A DNA stretch of 64,000 bases, taken from Gottfriedia sp049568075. GTDB taxonomy: Bacteria; Bacillota; Bacilli; Bacillales; Bacillaceae_G. Both the position numbers and the translations under genes were made by a program. The stretch lies in assembly GCA_049568075.1 (NCBI GenBank), contig CP144911.1; one strand, 5' to 3'. Below are positions 12,248-20,203 of this stretch, one piece after another. The notes under the pieces were generated by a model. It saw nothing but the letters and a program-made list of their open reading frames with translations. It had not been told where the DNA came from and made no database searches. The first letter of the stretch is position 1. The number at the start of each line of letters is the position of its first letter.

Positions 12248-12270
12248 GTATATTGACCTGTTTAATATAC
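12248..12270. promoter_or_regulatory. Perfect palindrome at the cysK transcription start
   Basis: GTATATT and AATATAC form a perfect 7-base inverted repeat with a 9-base spacer, directly abutting the -10 box on its downstream side. A protein bound here would block initiation of cysK. I cannot assign it to a known regulator; CymR is the obvious candidate by function, but the motif is not one I recognise as a CymR site. Confidence 0.45.
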
Positions 12271-12299
12271 ATTATGTAAAAAACAAAAGAATCTGTCAA
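12271..12299 (-). promoter_or_regulatory. Sigma-A promoter of cysK
   Basis: On the minus strand TTGACA (12294-12299) and CATAAT (12271-12276) are separated by 17 bases, an almost ideal sigma-A promoter, about 45 bases before the cysK start codon. Confidence 0.75.
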
Positions 12300-12380
12300 T
12301 TACTTTCTCCTATACATAACTTGTATGAAATTCATAATAAATTATGAAAAGAAAGCTCGACAAATTCCTTTAATTTTCAC

Positions 12381-13256
12381 CTACAATTTGTTAATTAATT
12401 CTTTTAATTGTTCACCAGAATAATGATAAGGTTGATTACAGAAATGACATGTTACCTCTGCTTCTCCATCCTCTTCTAAAATTAATTCTAATTCTTGTTT
12501 ACCAATACTTAAAAGAGCACCCTCAATTCGCTCTCTTGAGCATTGACATTGGAATTTTACATCCATCGTTTCTAAAACTTTAACTTCTTCTTTTCCTAAC
12601 ACTTCATATAAAATTTCTTCTGGAGTCAGGCCTTCTTCAATTAGTTTAGATACTGGTTTAATCGTTTTTAAACGATTTTCAATTTTCGTGATACATTCTT
12701 CACTAGCGCCAGGTAAGATTTGAATAATAAATCCTCCACTTGCTAAAATCGAATGATCTGGGTTTACTAATACGCCGACACCTACAGATGAAGGTGTTTG
12801 TTCAGATACAGCAAAATAGTAAGTAAAGTCTTCACCAAGTTCACCTGATACAATAGGTACTGAGCCTGTGAAAGGTTCTCTCATACCAATATCTTTAACA
12901 ACTGAGATTGTACCTACAGTACCCACCGCTTTTGCTACATCAATTTTTCCATGTTTGTTAAGTTCAGTTTGTACATGTGGATTTTGAACATATCCTCGGA
13001 CTTCACCTTTTGCATTACTATCGACTAAAATATGGCCAATTGGACCATTACCTTCAACCTTTAAAGTTAACTTCTCATCGCCTTTTAACATAGCACCCAT
13101 CATCGTAGCAGCTGTTAGTGTACGACCTAATGCAGCAGAAGCATTTGACCAAGTGTCATGACGTTCTTGAGCTTCTTTTACAATATTTGTTGATCTAACG
13201 CTATATGCACGGACTTCACCGTTAAAAGCTAATGCTTTTACTAAATAATCTTTCAT
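12381..13256 (-). CDS. hslO: Redox-regulated chaperone Hsp33
   Basis: Holdase chaperone that is activated by oxidation and heat and protects proteins from aggregation in the cytoplasm. The 291-residue protein has the Hsp33 N-terminal domain (with GGFIIQ and LPGA near residues 175-183) and the C-terminal zinc/redox switch, CQC near residue 237 and CHFC near 270, giving the four expected cysteines. It lies between coaX and cysK as in B. subtilis and is probably cotranscribed with coaX (13-base gap). Confidence 0.96.
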   Translation of the reverse strand: MKDYLVKALAFNGEVRAYSVRSTNIVKEAQERHDTWSNASAALGRTLTAATMMGAMLKGDEKLTLKVEGNGPIGHILVDSNAKGEVRGYVQNPHVQTELNKHGKIDVAKAVGTVGTISVVKDIGMREPFTGSVPIVSGELGEDFTYYFAVSEQTPSSVGVGVLVNPDHSILASGGFIIQILPGASEECITKIENRLKTIKPVSKLIEEGLTPEEILYEVLGKEEVKVLETMDVKFQCQCSRERIEGALLSIGKQELELILEEDGEAEVTCHFCNQPYHYSGEQLKELINKL

Positions 13257-13269
13257 GTTGTACCCCTTT

Positions 13270-14034
13270 TTATGAATTTCGTTTATAAATTAAATGTAGA
13301 CCTTTTAATGTTAAATATGGATCCATGACATCAATGATATCCGATTCCTTAGATATTAATGATGCAAGTCCGCCTGTTGCTATAACAGTAGGTTCTACCT
13401 TTGCTTGATCTTTCATTCGTTTTACAATGCCTTCAACCTGACCTACATAACCATATAGGATTCCAACCTGCATTGCTTCTACAGTTGTACGACCGACAAT
13501 ATTAGAAGGTCTTGAAAGCTCTATACGAGGCAGTTTTGAAGCCTTTGTATAGAGTGCTTCTGTTGAAATATTGATCCCTGGTGCAATTGCTCCACCGATG
13601 TAATTTTTATTTTCATCTATATAACAATATGTAGTAGCTGTTCCGAAATCTACAATAATCAGCGGACTTCCGTATTGTGCAATTCCAGCAACCGCATTAA
13701 CAATTCGGTCTGCGCCAACTTCTTTCGGATTATCATATTTTATGTTTAAACCTGTTTTTATACCAGGACCAACGATTAGTGGCTTTTGTTTAAAGTATTT
13801 TGTTGCCATTCTTTCCAGTGAGAACATAATCGGTGGGACTACTGATGAAATAATAACTGCATGAAACTCATCAAAACCAATACCTGCATATTCAAGTAAT
13901 GAACCAATGACCATACCGTACTCATCTTCCGTTTTATAACGATTCGTCTCAATTCTCCAATGATGTATTAACTCATCTTCTTGGTAAACACCTAAAACAG
14001 TATTTGTATTTCCTACATCGATTACAAATAACAT
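13270..14034 (-). CDS. coaX: Type III pantothenate kinase
   Basis: Phosphorylates pantothenate, the first step of coenzyme A synthesis. The 254-residue protein has the ASKHA-fold phosphate loop DVGNTNTVLG at 5-14, the GADR motif with catalytic Asp (about 107-110), and DFGTATT near residue 129. ATG at 14034 is chosen to match family proteins; a GTG three codons upstream is the alternative and has the better-spaced GGAG. Type III kinases are insensitive to CoA feedback. Confidence 0.96.
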   Translation of the reverse strand: MLFVIDVGNTNTVLGVYQEDELIHHWRIETNRYKTEDEYGMVIGSLLEYAGIGFDEFHAVIISSVVPPIMFSLERMATKYFKQKPLIVGPGIKTGLNIKYDNPKEVGADRIVNAVAGIAQYGSPLIIVDFGTATTYCYIDENKNYIGGAIAPGINISTEALYTKASKLPRIELSRPSNIVGRTTVEAMQVGILYGYVGQVEGIVKRMKDQAKVEPTVIATGGLASLISKESDIIDVMDPYLTLKGLHLIYKRNS

Positions 14035-14249
14035 ATAATCCACCGTCTCTCCATTTCAAAAATAAAACTTTTATTTTATATTTTTTGTCTCAAGTACAAT
14101 TTTTAATCACTATAAAAATAATGATAACACAAGTTGATAGTAGTTTAAAAATAGATGCTTTCTGCTGTGGACACGGGTCGTATTGGTTTATTAAAACGCT
14201 TCAATGAGCCTAATTTCCCCATGGTCTTGGCTTACTTGACTTTTCTCCA

Positions 14250-14288
14250 ATAAACAAAAGAAAGAGTGTCTAGAAAGACACTCTTAAT
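14250..14288 (-). terminator. Intrinsic terminator after ftsH
   Basis: Stem AAGAGTGTC/GACACTCTT followed by CTTTCTTTTGTTT on the minus strand, immediately past the ftsH stop. It separates the tilS-hpt-ftsH unit from coaX-hslO. The remaining bases to coaX (14035-14249) hold no gene and presumably the coaX promoter. Confidence 0.88.
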
Positions 14289-14291
14289 TTT

Positions 14292-16208
14292 TTATTCAGT
14301 GATTTTAGGCTCAGTTGGTTCATCATTCTTTTTAGAAATGTTAACTTTAATCTCATCATTTGAAGATGGAGATGTAGGAAGTGTACCTTGTTCCCAAAGA
14401 CTCTTAATTCCTTTTGCATCTAAAGTTTCCACTTCTAATAATGTGTTAGCAAGCAAGTCTAATTTATCGCGATGCGTCTTAATAATATCAGTTGCCTTTG
14501 CATAACATTCTTTAATGATTGTTTGAATCTCAACGTCGATTTCATAAGCAATTTTATCACTATAATTTTGTTCATTATTAAAGTCTCTACCAAGGAATAC
14601 ATTTCCTCCTTGAGATTGACCAAACTGTAATGGACCTAGTTTATCGCTCATACCGAATTCAGTAACCATACGACGAGCAATACCTGTTGCACGTTGGAAG
14701 TCATTATGAGCTCCTGTACTTACTTCACCAAATACCACTTCTTCAGCAACACGTCCACCAAGTAGACCTGTAATTTTATCAAGCAATTCTGGTTTTGTCA
14801 TAAAGTAACGATCTTCTTTTGGAAGCATTACAGCATAACCACCAGCTTGACCACGAGGTACAATTGTTACTTTATGAACCATTTCAGCCTCATCTAACAC
14901 TTGGCCAATAACCGTATGTCCTGCTTCATGGAATGCAACAATTTTACGCTCTTTTTCAGATATAACTTTATTTTTCTTAGCAGGTCCCGCAATTACACGG
15001 TCAGTTGCTTCGTCAATATCAAGCATATCGATTTTCTTTTTATCACGACGAGCAGCAACTAATGCCGCTTCGTTTAATAAATTCTCTAAATCTGCACCAG
15101 AGAATCCAGGAGTTCTTTGAGCAATAGCTTTTAAGTCTACATCTGGAGCCAATGGTTTATTTCTTGAATGTACTTTTAATACCGCTTCACGTCCTATTAC
15201 ATCTGGACGATCTACCGTAATCTGTCTGTCAAATCGACCTGGACGTAATAACGCTGGGTCTAAAACATCTGCACGGTTTGTTGCAGCGATGATAATAATA
15301 CCTTCGTTAGCACCGAAACCATCCATTTCAACAAGTAACTGGTTTAATGTTTGTTCACGCTCATCGTGACCTCCACCTAATCCCGCACCACGTTGACGAC
15401 CTACAGCATCGATCTCATCAATAAATATGATACAAGGAGCGTTTTTCTTCGCATTTTCAAATAAATCACGAACACGAGAAGCACCGACCCCTACAAACAT
15501 TTCAACGAAATCAGAACCACTGATTGAGAAGAATGGAACTCCAGCTTCTCCTGCAACAGCTCTTGCTAATAATGTTTTACCTGTTCCAGGAGGTCCTACT
15601 AATAGTACCCCTTTAGGAATTCTTGCACCTAATTCAGAAAATTTACGAGGATCTTTCAAGAACTCTACTACCTCAACAAGCTCTTGCTTCTCTTCATCTG
15701 CACCTGCAACATCTTTAAATCGTACTTTCTTTTTCTCGTCATTATAAAGACGAGCTTTGCTCTTCCCAAAGTTCATAACACGGCTTCCGCCACCTTGTGC
15801 ATTATTCATTAGGAAGAAGAAAAGAATGAAAATAATTACAAATGGAATGAGTGAAGTGAAGATTTGCACCCATGCACTTGTTGTTTCAGCTGGATTCCAA
15901 TTAGCCTTTATTTTATAGTCAGCAACTGCTTTGTTAACTATTTTTGTCGTTTCGTCACTAATTGGTACTTGAGTTTGGAAAGATTCGCCTTTTTTTACAT
16001 CTGTAAAATGACCTCTTACTATGTACACTCCATTTTTAGGTTGGATAGATGTTAAACTGCTAACATCTCCTTTTTGTAACTTAGTATAAAATGTATCGTA
16101 ACTTACTTTCTTAACTTGAGATTCTGGCCCATTGAAATATGTAACAACACCAATCACAACTAAGAAGATTAATATGTAAAAGACTGTATTACGGAAAATT
16201 CGATTCAA
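14292..16208 (-). CDS. ftsH: ATP-dependent membrane zinc metalloprotease FtsH
   Basis: Hexameric AAA+ protease anchored in the cytoplasmic membrane; degrades membrane and regulatory proteins and affects sporulation. The 638-residue protein has a first membrane helix at about 8-25, an external segment, a second helix near 108-130, the AAA domain with Walker A GPPGTGKT (about 196-203), IFIDEIDA and the second region of homology, and the zinc site HEAGH near residue 425. The start is TTG at 16208: GGAGG is seven bases upstream, while the alternative TTG two codons earlier is too close to it, and family members begin MNR. Confidence 0.97.
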   Translation of the reverse strand: MNRIFRNTVFYILIFLVVIGVVTYFNGPESQVKKVSYDTFYTKLQKGDVSSLTSIQPKNGVYIVRGHFTDVKKGESFQTQVPISDETTKIVNKAVADYKIKANWNPAETTSAWVQIFTSLIPFVIIFILFFFLMNNAQGGGSRVMNFGKSKARLYNDEKKKVRFKDVAGADEEKQELVEVVEFLKDPRKFSELGARIPKGVLLVGPPGTGKTLLARAVAGEAGVPFFSISGSDFVEMFVGVGASRVRDLFENAKKNAPCIIFIDEIDAVGRQRGAGLGGGHDEREQTLNQLLVEMDGFGANEGIIIIAATNRADVLDPALLRPGRFDRQITVDRPDVIGREAVLKVHSRNKPLAPDVDLKAIAQRTPGFSGADLENLLNEAALVAARRDKKKIDMLDIDEATDRVIAGPAKKNKVISEKERKIVAFHEAGHTVIGQVLDEAEMVHKVTIVPRGQAGGYAVMLPKEDRYFMTKPELLDKITGLLGGRVAEEVVFGEVSTGAHNDFQRATGIARRMVTEFGMSDKLGPLQFGQSQGGNVFLGRDFNNEQNYSDKIAYEIDVEIQTIIKECYAKATDIIKTHRDKLDLLANTLLEVETLDAKGIKSLWEQGTLPTSPSSNDEIKVNISKKNDEPTEPKITE

Positions 16209-16289
16209 TTCCAAACCTCCTCTCTTTCAATTTAATTACTTTATATAGTAGCATAGTTATACCATGTAAACAAACGAATAAAACTTGAC

Positions 16290-16829
16290 TTATTTCGTGT
16301 AAACTTCAGGCTTTAAAACGCCAACATACGGCAGATTTCGATAACGTTCAATATAATCTAAACCATACCCTACTACGAAAGCATCTGGTACTTCGAAACC
16401 AACTAAATCAGCCTCGATATTTGCTTTACGTCCGCTTGGCTTATCTAATAAAGTAACAATTTTAACTGTATTAGCTTTGCGGTGTTTAAATAGTTCAACT
16501 AAATAATTTAAAGTTAGACCACTATCAATAATATCTTCTAGAATGATTACATCTCTTCCTTCAACAGAAGTATTTAAATCTTTTACAATTTTTACTTCAC
16601 CAGAAGAAACTGTACTATGTCCATAACTAGAAACATCCATAAAATCAATTTCGATATATGTATCAATATGCTTGATAAGGTCAGACATGAACGGAAGAGC
16701 TCCTTTTAAAACACCCACTACTAGTGGAAAGCGGTCTTTGTACTCTTCTGTTAGTACTGCACCTAATTCTACTACTTTTTGTTGAATTGCCTCTTCACTT
16801 ACTAATACTTGTTGAATGTCTTGTTTCAT
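16290..16829 (-). CDS. hpt: Hypoxanthine-guanine phosphoribosyltransferase
   Basis: Salvages hypoxanthine and guanine with PRPP to IMP and GMP. The 179-residue protein has the PRPP-binding signature VIILEDIIDSGLTLNYL (about 93-109), GVLKGALPF in the early loop and a flexible-loop DVSSYG. It lies between tilS and ftsH as in B. subtilis, where TilS and HprT interact to activate ftsH transcription; the gene order is consistent but interaction is not visible in sequence. ATG follows AGGAGG closely. Confidence 0.97.
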   Translation of the reverse strand: MKQDIQQVLVSEEAIQQKVVELGAVLTEEYKDRFPLVVGVLKGALPFMSDLIKHIDTYIEIDFMDVSSYGHSTVSSGEVKIVKDLNTSVEGRDVIILEDIIDSGLTLNYLVELFKHRKANTVKIVTLLDKPSGRKANIEADLVGFEVPDAFVVGYGLDYIERYRNLPYVGVLKPEVYTK

Positions 16830-16838
16830 TTTTTCCTC

Positions 16839-18227
16839 CTAGAAACTCTTAGAAACCACCTGTATTGCAACGAGTGACTCATCTGTCGAAAAATTTCTTT
16901 CAAATGCAGATTTCTTTACGAAAGGTACCCATAATATATTATTTTGACTATCCGTAATTATTGGCCATTCATCACGTAATGATTGTTTCATTTTTTCATC
17001 AATAAATATATCTTTTAACTTTTTTGACCCATTCATACCCTTTAATGACATTCGATCACCATTCTTTCGATTCCGAACAATGAGTGGAAAAGAAACATCC
17101 TTGACAGAACAAATAAACATGTCATTTTTTTGTTCAAAACATTGATTGTTTAATTCAACTTTAATTGAAAAACCATTTGGTAGTTCGTACTCACCAGGCT
17201 CATTAATAGAAATAGTATAATCCTTCACATTCATTTGTATGAATGTAAAGATGCATTCATTATATGAGCGTGTGACAAAAAGTCCTCCAGGTAAATGCTG
17301 CTCCCACGTGGATTTTTCATTTCGTAATAAAGTCAGAATTGAATTAAGATGCCCTTGTGTCAAGCCTTTAGGGATAGATAGGTAGACATAATCTAATATT
17401 AGTTGAATACATCTTCTTTGTAAAGATATAGGCACATTTAAAAACTGTTTAACGTCAATAGTGACTGCTTGCTTTTCTTTATTTTTTATAACTGTATTCA
17501 TTGCGTCTTCAGTTAATTCCATTAAATATAGATCATCTTCCAATTGCTGTCTACTAAACTGCTGGAATCTTTTATGTGCAGTTGGATTTTCTTCAAAAAT
17601 AAAAGGTAGAATATGATGTCTAAATCGATTTCTTGTGTAAACATCTTTATCATTACTTGGATCTTTTCGAGGGATAATACTTTGTTCGTGACAATATGTA
17701 GTTAATGCTTGTTTTCTTAAATCTAAAAAAGGACGAATAATTTCGCCTGTACTAAAAGATCTCTTTTCCCTAATGCCAGCGTAACCGACCTGCGAGCTAC
17801 CTCTTACTAAGCGCATTAAAATCGTTTCAACTTGGTCTTCCCCATGATGACCTAACGCTAAATAATTCGCTTCATATTTATTCATCACTTCGTCAAAAAA
17901 ACGATATCGACATTCCCTTGCCGCCAATTGACTACTTAAACCCGTTTCCTCGATATACTGATTCACATTTATGCTCTTACCTTCATATTGTACGTTATTT
18001 TGGAGGCACCAGTTCTTAACATATTCTAAATCATCTAAAGATTCTTGTCCTCTAAACATATGATCTACATGTGCGATAATAATCGAGAACTCATATTCTT
18101 CCCTAAGTGATAAAAAAGAATGAGCTAACGCCATTGAGTCTGGACCTCCAGAAACACCGATCACAATTACACTATTTCTGATAATATTGTTTTGTTTTAT
18201 AAATTCCTTTAATTGATTAATTACCAT
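16839..18227 (-). CDS. tilS: tRNA(Ile)-lysidine synthetase
   Basis: Converts C34 of the CAU anticodon of tRNA-Ile2 to lysidine, so that it reads AUA and accepts isoleucine; essential in Bacillus. The 462-residue protein has the PP-loop SGGPDS at 26-31, an N-type ATP pyrophosphatase domain up to about residue 215, and a C-terminal substrate domain (about 380-455) with RNRKNGDRMSLKGMNGSKKLKDIF. Nine bases separate it from hpt. Start ATG follows TAGGAG at normal spacing. Confidence 0.96.
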   Translation of the reverse strand: MVINQLKEFIKQNNIIRNSVIVIGVSGGPDSMALAHSFLSLREEYEFSIIIAHVDHMFRGQESLDDLEYVKNWCLQNNVQYEGKSINVNQYIEETGLSSQLAARECRYRFFDEVMNKYEANYLALGHHGEDQVETILMRLVRGSSQVGYAGIREKRSFSTGEIIRPFLDLRKQALTTYCHEQSIIPRKDPSNDKDVYTRNRFRHHILPFIFEENPTAHKRFQQFSRQQLEDDLYLMELTEDAMNTVIKNKEKQAVTIDVKQFLNVPISLQRRCIQLILDYVYLSIPKGLTQGHLNSILTLLRNEKSTWEQHLPGGLFVTRSYNECIFTFIQMNVKDYTISINEPGEYELPNGFSIKVELNNQCFEQKNDMFICSVKDVSFPLIVRNRKNGDRMSLKGMNGSKKLKDIFIDEKMKQSLRDEWPIITDSQNNILWVPFVKKSAFERNFSTDESLVAIQVVSKSF

Positions 18228-18299
18228 TTACCTATACTCCTAAATGAAAGTAAAATTCATATCTATATGTTACCATTCACACCCTTGGAGTACTATAAT

Positions 18300-19427
18300 T
18301 TACATCTGATAATAAAAATATAATGCATAAGCCAAGCCCATTAGCAGGAGAATGGTTGACGTTTCGAACCAGTGAATTCTTTTTTTCTTTTGCTTCACTT
18401 GAACATTGTTCCCTGCTCTTGTCTGTGTTGATTGGTTAGGTTTTTGATTCTGATTAGTTGAATTTGTAGGTTGATTTGTAGACTGGCTATTTTTTTTTGA
18501 TTGTGTTGATTGATTAGCAGTCTGATTTTGCTTTTTAGATTGCCTTGTTTGATTCATCGTTTGTGCTGTAGTAGCTTGATCCTTTTTACTCTTCTTCTTT
18601 TTTGTAGCATTTATCTTTTGTTCATACATTAATAGAGCTTGTTTCATAGCACTTGCATTAACATACTCCCCTTTTAATCCCTTCATTAGAAATTCTTTAT
18701 ATGGATTAAGGGTTTGTGTTTGCTTTATTACTTGTTCAATCTGATCTATTCCCAACCCGTTTTTTAAAAACTGCTTTTTACAATGCAAGTGGATAAAAAT
18801 CATCGTAACAGCAAATAAGTCATAGGAAACTTCTGCTTTTCTAGAACCTAAGCCCCAGTAACCACGATCAAAGAACTCCGTAAACTCTTTAACTGCACGT
18901 CCAATTTGAGTAACTCCTCCAAAATCAATCCACTGGATTTTATTTGGTTCTTTCGTAACTAGTAGATTATCTGTTTTTAAATCTCCAAAAATAAAGCCTT
19001 TATGGTGCAATTTATCTAACAATGACAAAACTTGTATGATAAAAATACTACTCCATTCCATTCCATTTCTTTCAATAAATTTTGGTAAACTTACACCATT
19101 AACGTATTCCATAACATAGTAATAGCAGCATTCGTTTGTTCCTGGATTTATATAGTCATCTACATCGATAAAAGAAGGCCCAAGGATTGAATCCTGGACC
19201 TGTGTGATTTTTTTTAAAACATTTACTTCGTTCGTGATATTTGTAGAATCTTTACTCAACTTAATAGCAACATCTCCAGTTTTTCCAGAAGCTAGATAAA
19301 CTGTTCCATTTGCTCCATTTCCAAGTAAACTCTTAATTTCGTATTTGTTTTTATTCCACTTTCCAGTAATAAGCGTCCCAGGCGCTAAATTAATCTGCCC
19401 ATTCAATTGATTGTTCATCATCACCAT
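18300..19427 (-). CDS. yabT: Membrane-anchored Ser/Thr protein kinase, YabT-like
   Basis: Hanks-type kinase of sporulating Bacillus; in B. subtilis YabT acts during sporulation and phosphorylates RecA and AbrB. The 375-residue protein has a glycine loop LLGNGANGTVYLA (about 34-46), the VAIK lysine (about 55), a catalytic loop FGDLKTDN (no Arg before the Asp, so a non-RD kinase), and WIDFGG. Residues about 270-350 are a linker rich in Asn, Gln, Ser, Thr and Lys, followed by one membrane helix (about 354-373) at the extreme C-terminus. No extracellular sensor follows. The start overlaps yabS by 38 bases; GAGG stands 5 bases before ATG. Confidence 0.88.
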   Translation of the reverse strand: MVMMNNQLNGQINLAPGTLITGKWNKNKYEIKSLLGNGANGTVYLASGKTGDVAIKLSKDSTNITNEVNVLKKITQVQDSILGPSFIDVDDYINPGTNECCYYYVMEYVNGVSLPKFIERNGMEWSSIFIIQVLSLLDKLHHKGFIFGDLKTDNLLVTKEPNKIQWIDFGGVTQIGRAVKEFTEFFDRGYWGLGSRKAEVSYDLFAVTMIFIHLHCKKQFLKNGLGIDQIEQVIKQTQTLNPYKEFLMKGLKGEYVNASAMKQALLMYEQKINATKKKKSKKDQATTAQTMNQTRQSKKQNQTANQSTQSKKNSQSTNQPTNSTNQNQKPNQSTQTRAGNNVQVKQKKKRIHWFETSTILLLMGLAYALYFYYQM

Positions 19428-20124
19428 TATTACCTCTATCGTAGTTTTGTTCGTTAAAATAGTTTAAAGCCTCACGTAGAGCAGGTCCGGTTGGCGTCAT
19501 ACCGCCCATCGTCAACTTAGGAAAAATTGTGTTTAGTTTTTCTAACTTAGGTGTCCAATCTAGTAATTTATCTACATCATCATGTTTCCCGGGAAATATA
19601 AATAACGAGTAGGCATTTTCTCCTGTTCTTGAGTTTAAACTAATTTGCAAATCAAATAATGATTCCTTAACAGTGTCTAGTTTGTCTTTCATACTAGCAC
19701 TCGTATCTACTAAAATAATAACTTCTAAACCTACAGTTTCACCGATATCCTCTACAACCTCATATACCTCTTCTCGCTTTGAAGGAGGAAGTGATTCAAT
19801 CGAATTGCTATCGCCTAAAATTTGCTTTAATTCTTTATTAACAAATCCTTGAATTGTTTGTGTCATCGCTTTTCTAGTAACCATTTGAACAGTTTGAGAA
19901 AGTTGCTTTGTGTAAACGACTTGACTAATCCCTCCACCAGCTTTAGCAATTTCCTCGATTTCCTTTAAACCGTCACCACTTTGTACATTTTCATCTAAAA
20001 TTCCAATTACATTTACTGTAATACCGTATTCTTGTGCCAGGCTTGAAACAGCTAACGGATCTTCACCATGGTTTGAATAACCATCAGTTATTAATAGAAT
20101 TTGTTTTAACTTTCCCTTATACAT
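19390..20124 (-). CDS. yabS: VWA-domain protein YabS
   Basis: A 244-residue von Willebrand factor A-type protein. The second half has a MIDAS metal site in ILVDTSASM (DxSxS) followed by GMTPTGPALREAL; the first half begins with a partial VWA-like segment LLITDGYSNHGEDP. Between spoIIE and yabT as in B. subtilis, where it is a sporulation gene of unknown role. The ATG at 20124 is chosen because GGAGGGG stands eight bases before it; the frame is open 14 codons further. Overlap with yabT suggests coupled translation and perhaps a shared process. Confidence 0.87.
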   Translation of the reverse strand: MYKGKLKQILLITDGYSNHGEDPLAVSSLAQEYGITVNVIGILDENVQSGDGLKEIEEIAKAGGGISQVVYTKQLSQTVQMVTRKAMTQTIQGFVNKELKQILGDSNSIESLPPSKREEVYEVVEDIGETVGLEVIILVDTSASMKDKLDTVKESLFDLQISLNSRTGENAYSLFIFPGKHDDVDKLLDWTPKLEKLNTIFPKLTMGGMTPTGPALREALNYFNEQNYDRGNNGDDEQSIEWAD

Positions 20125-20203
20125 ACAAAATCCCCTCCGCGTAAAAGTTGTTACCATTTTGTCCAATTACGGGAGGGGATAAACCTTTATTTATTTTATT
20201 TTA

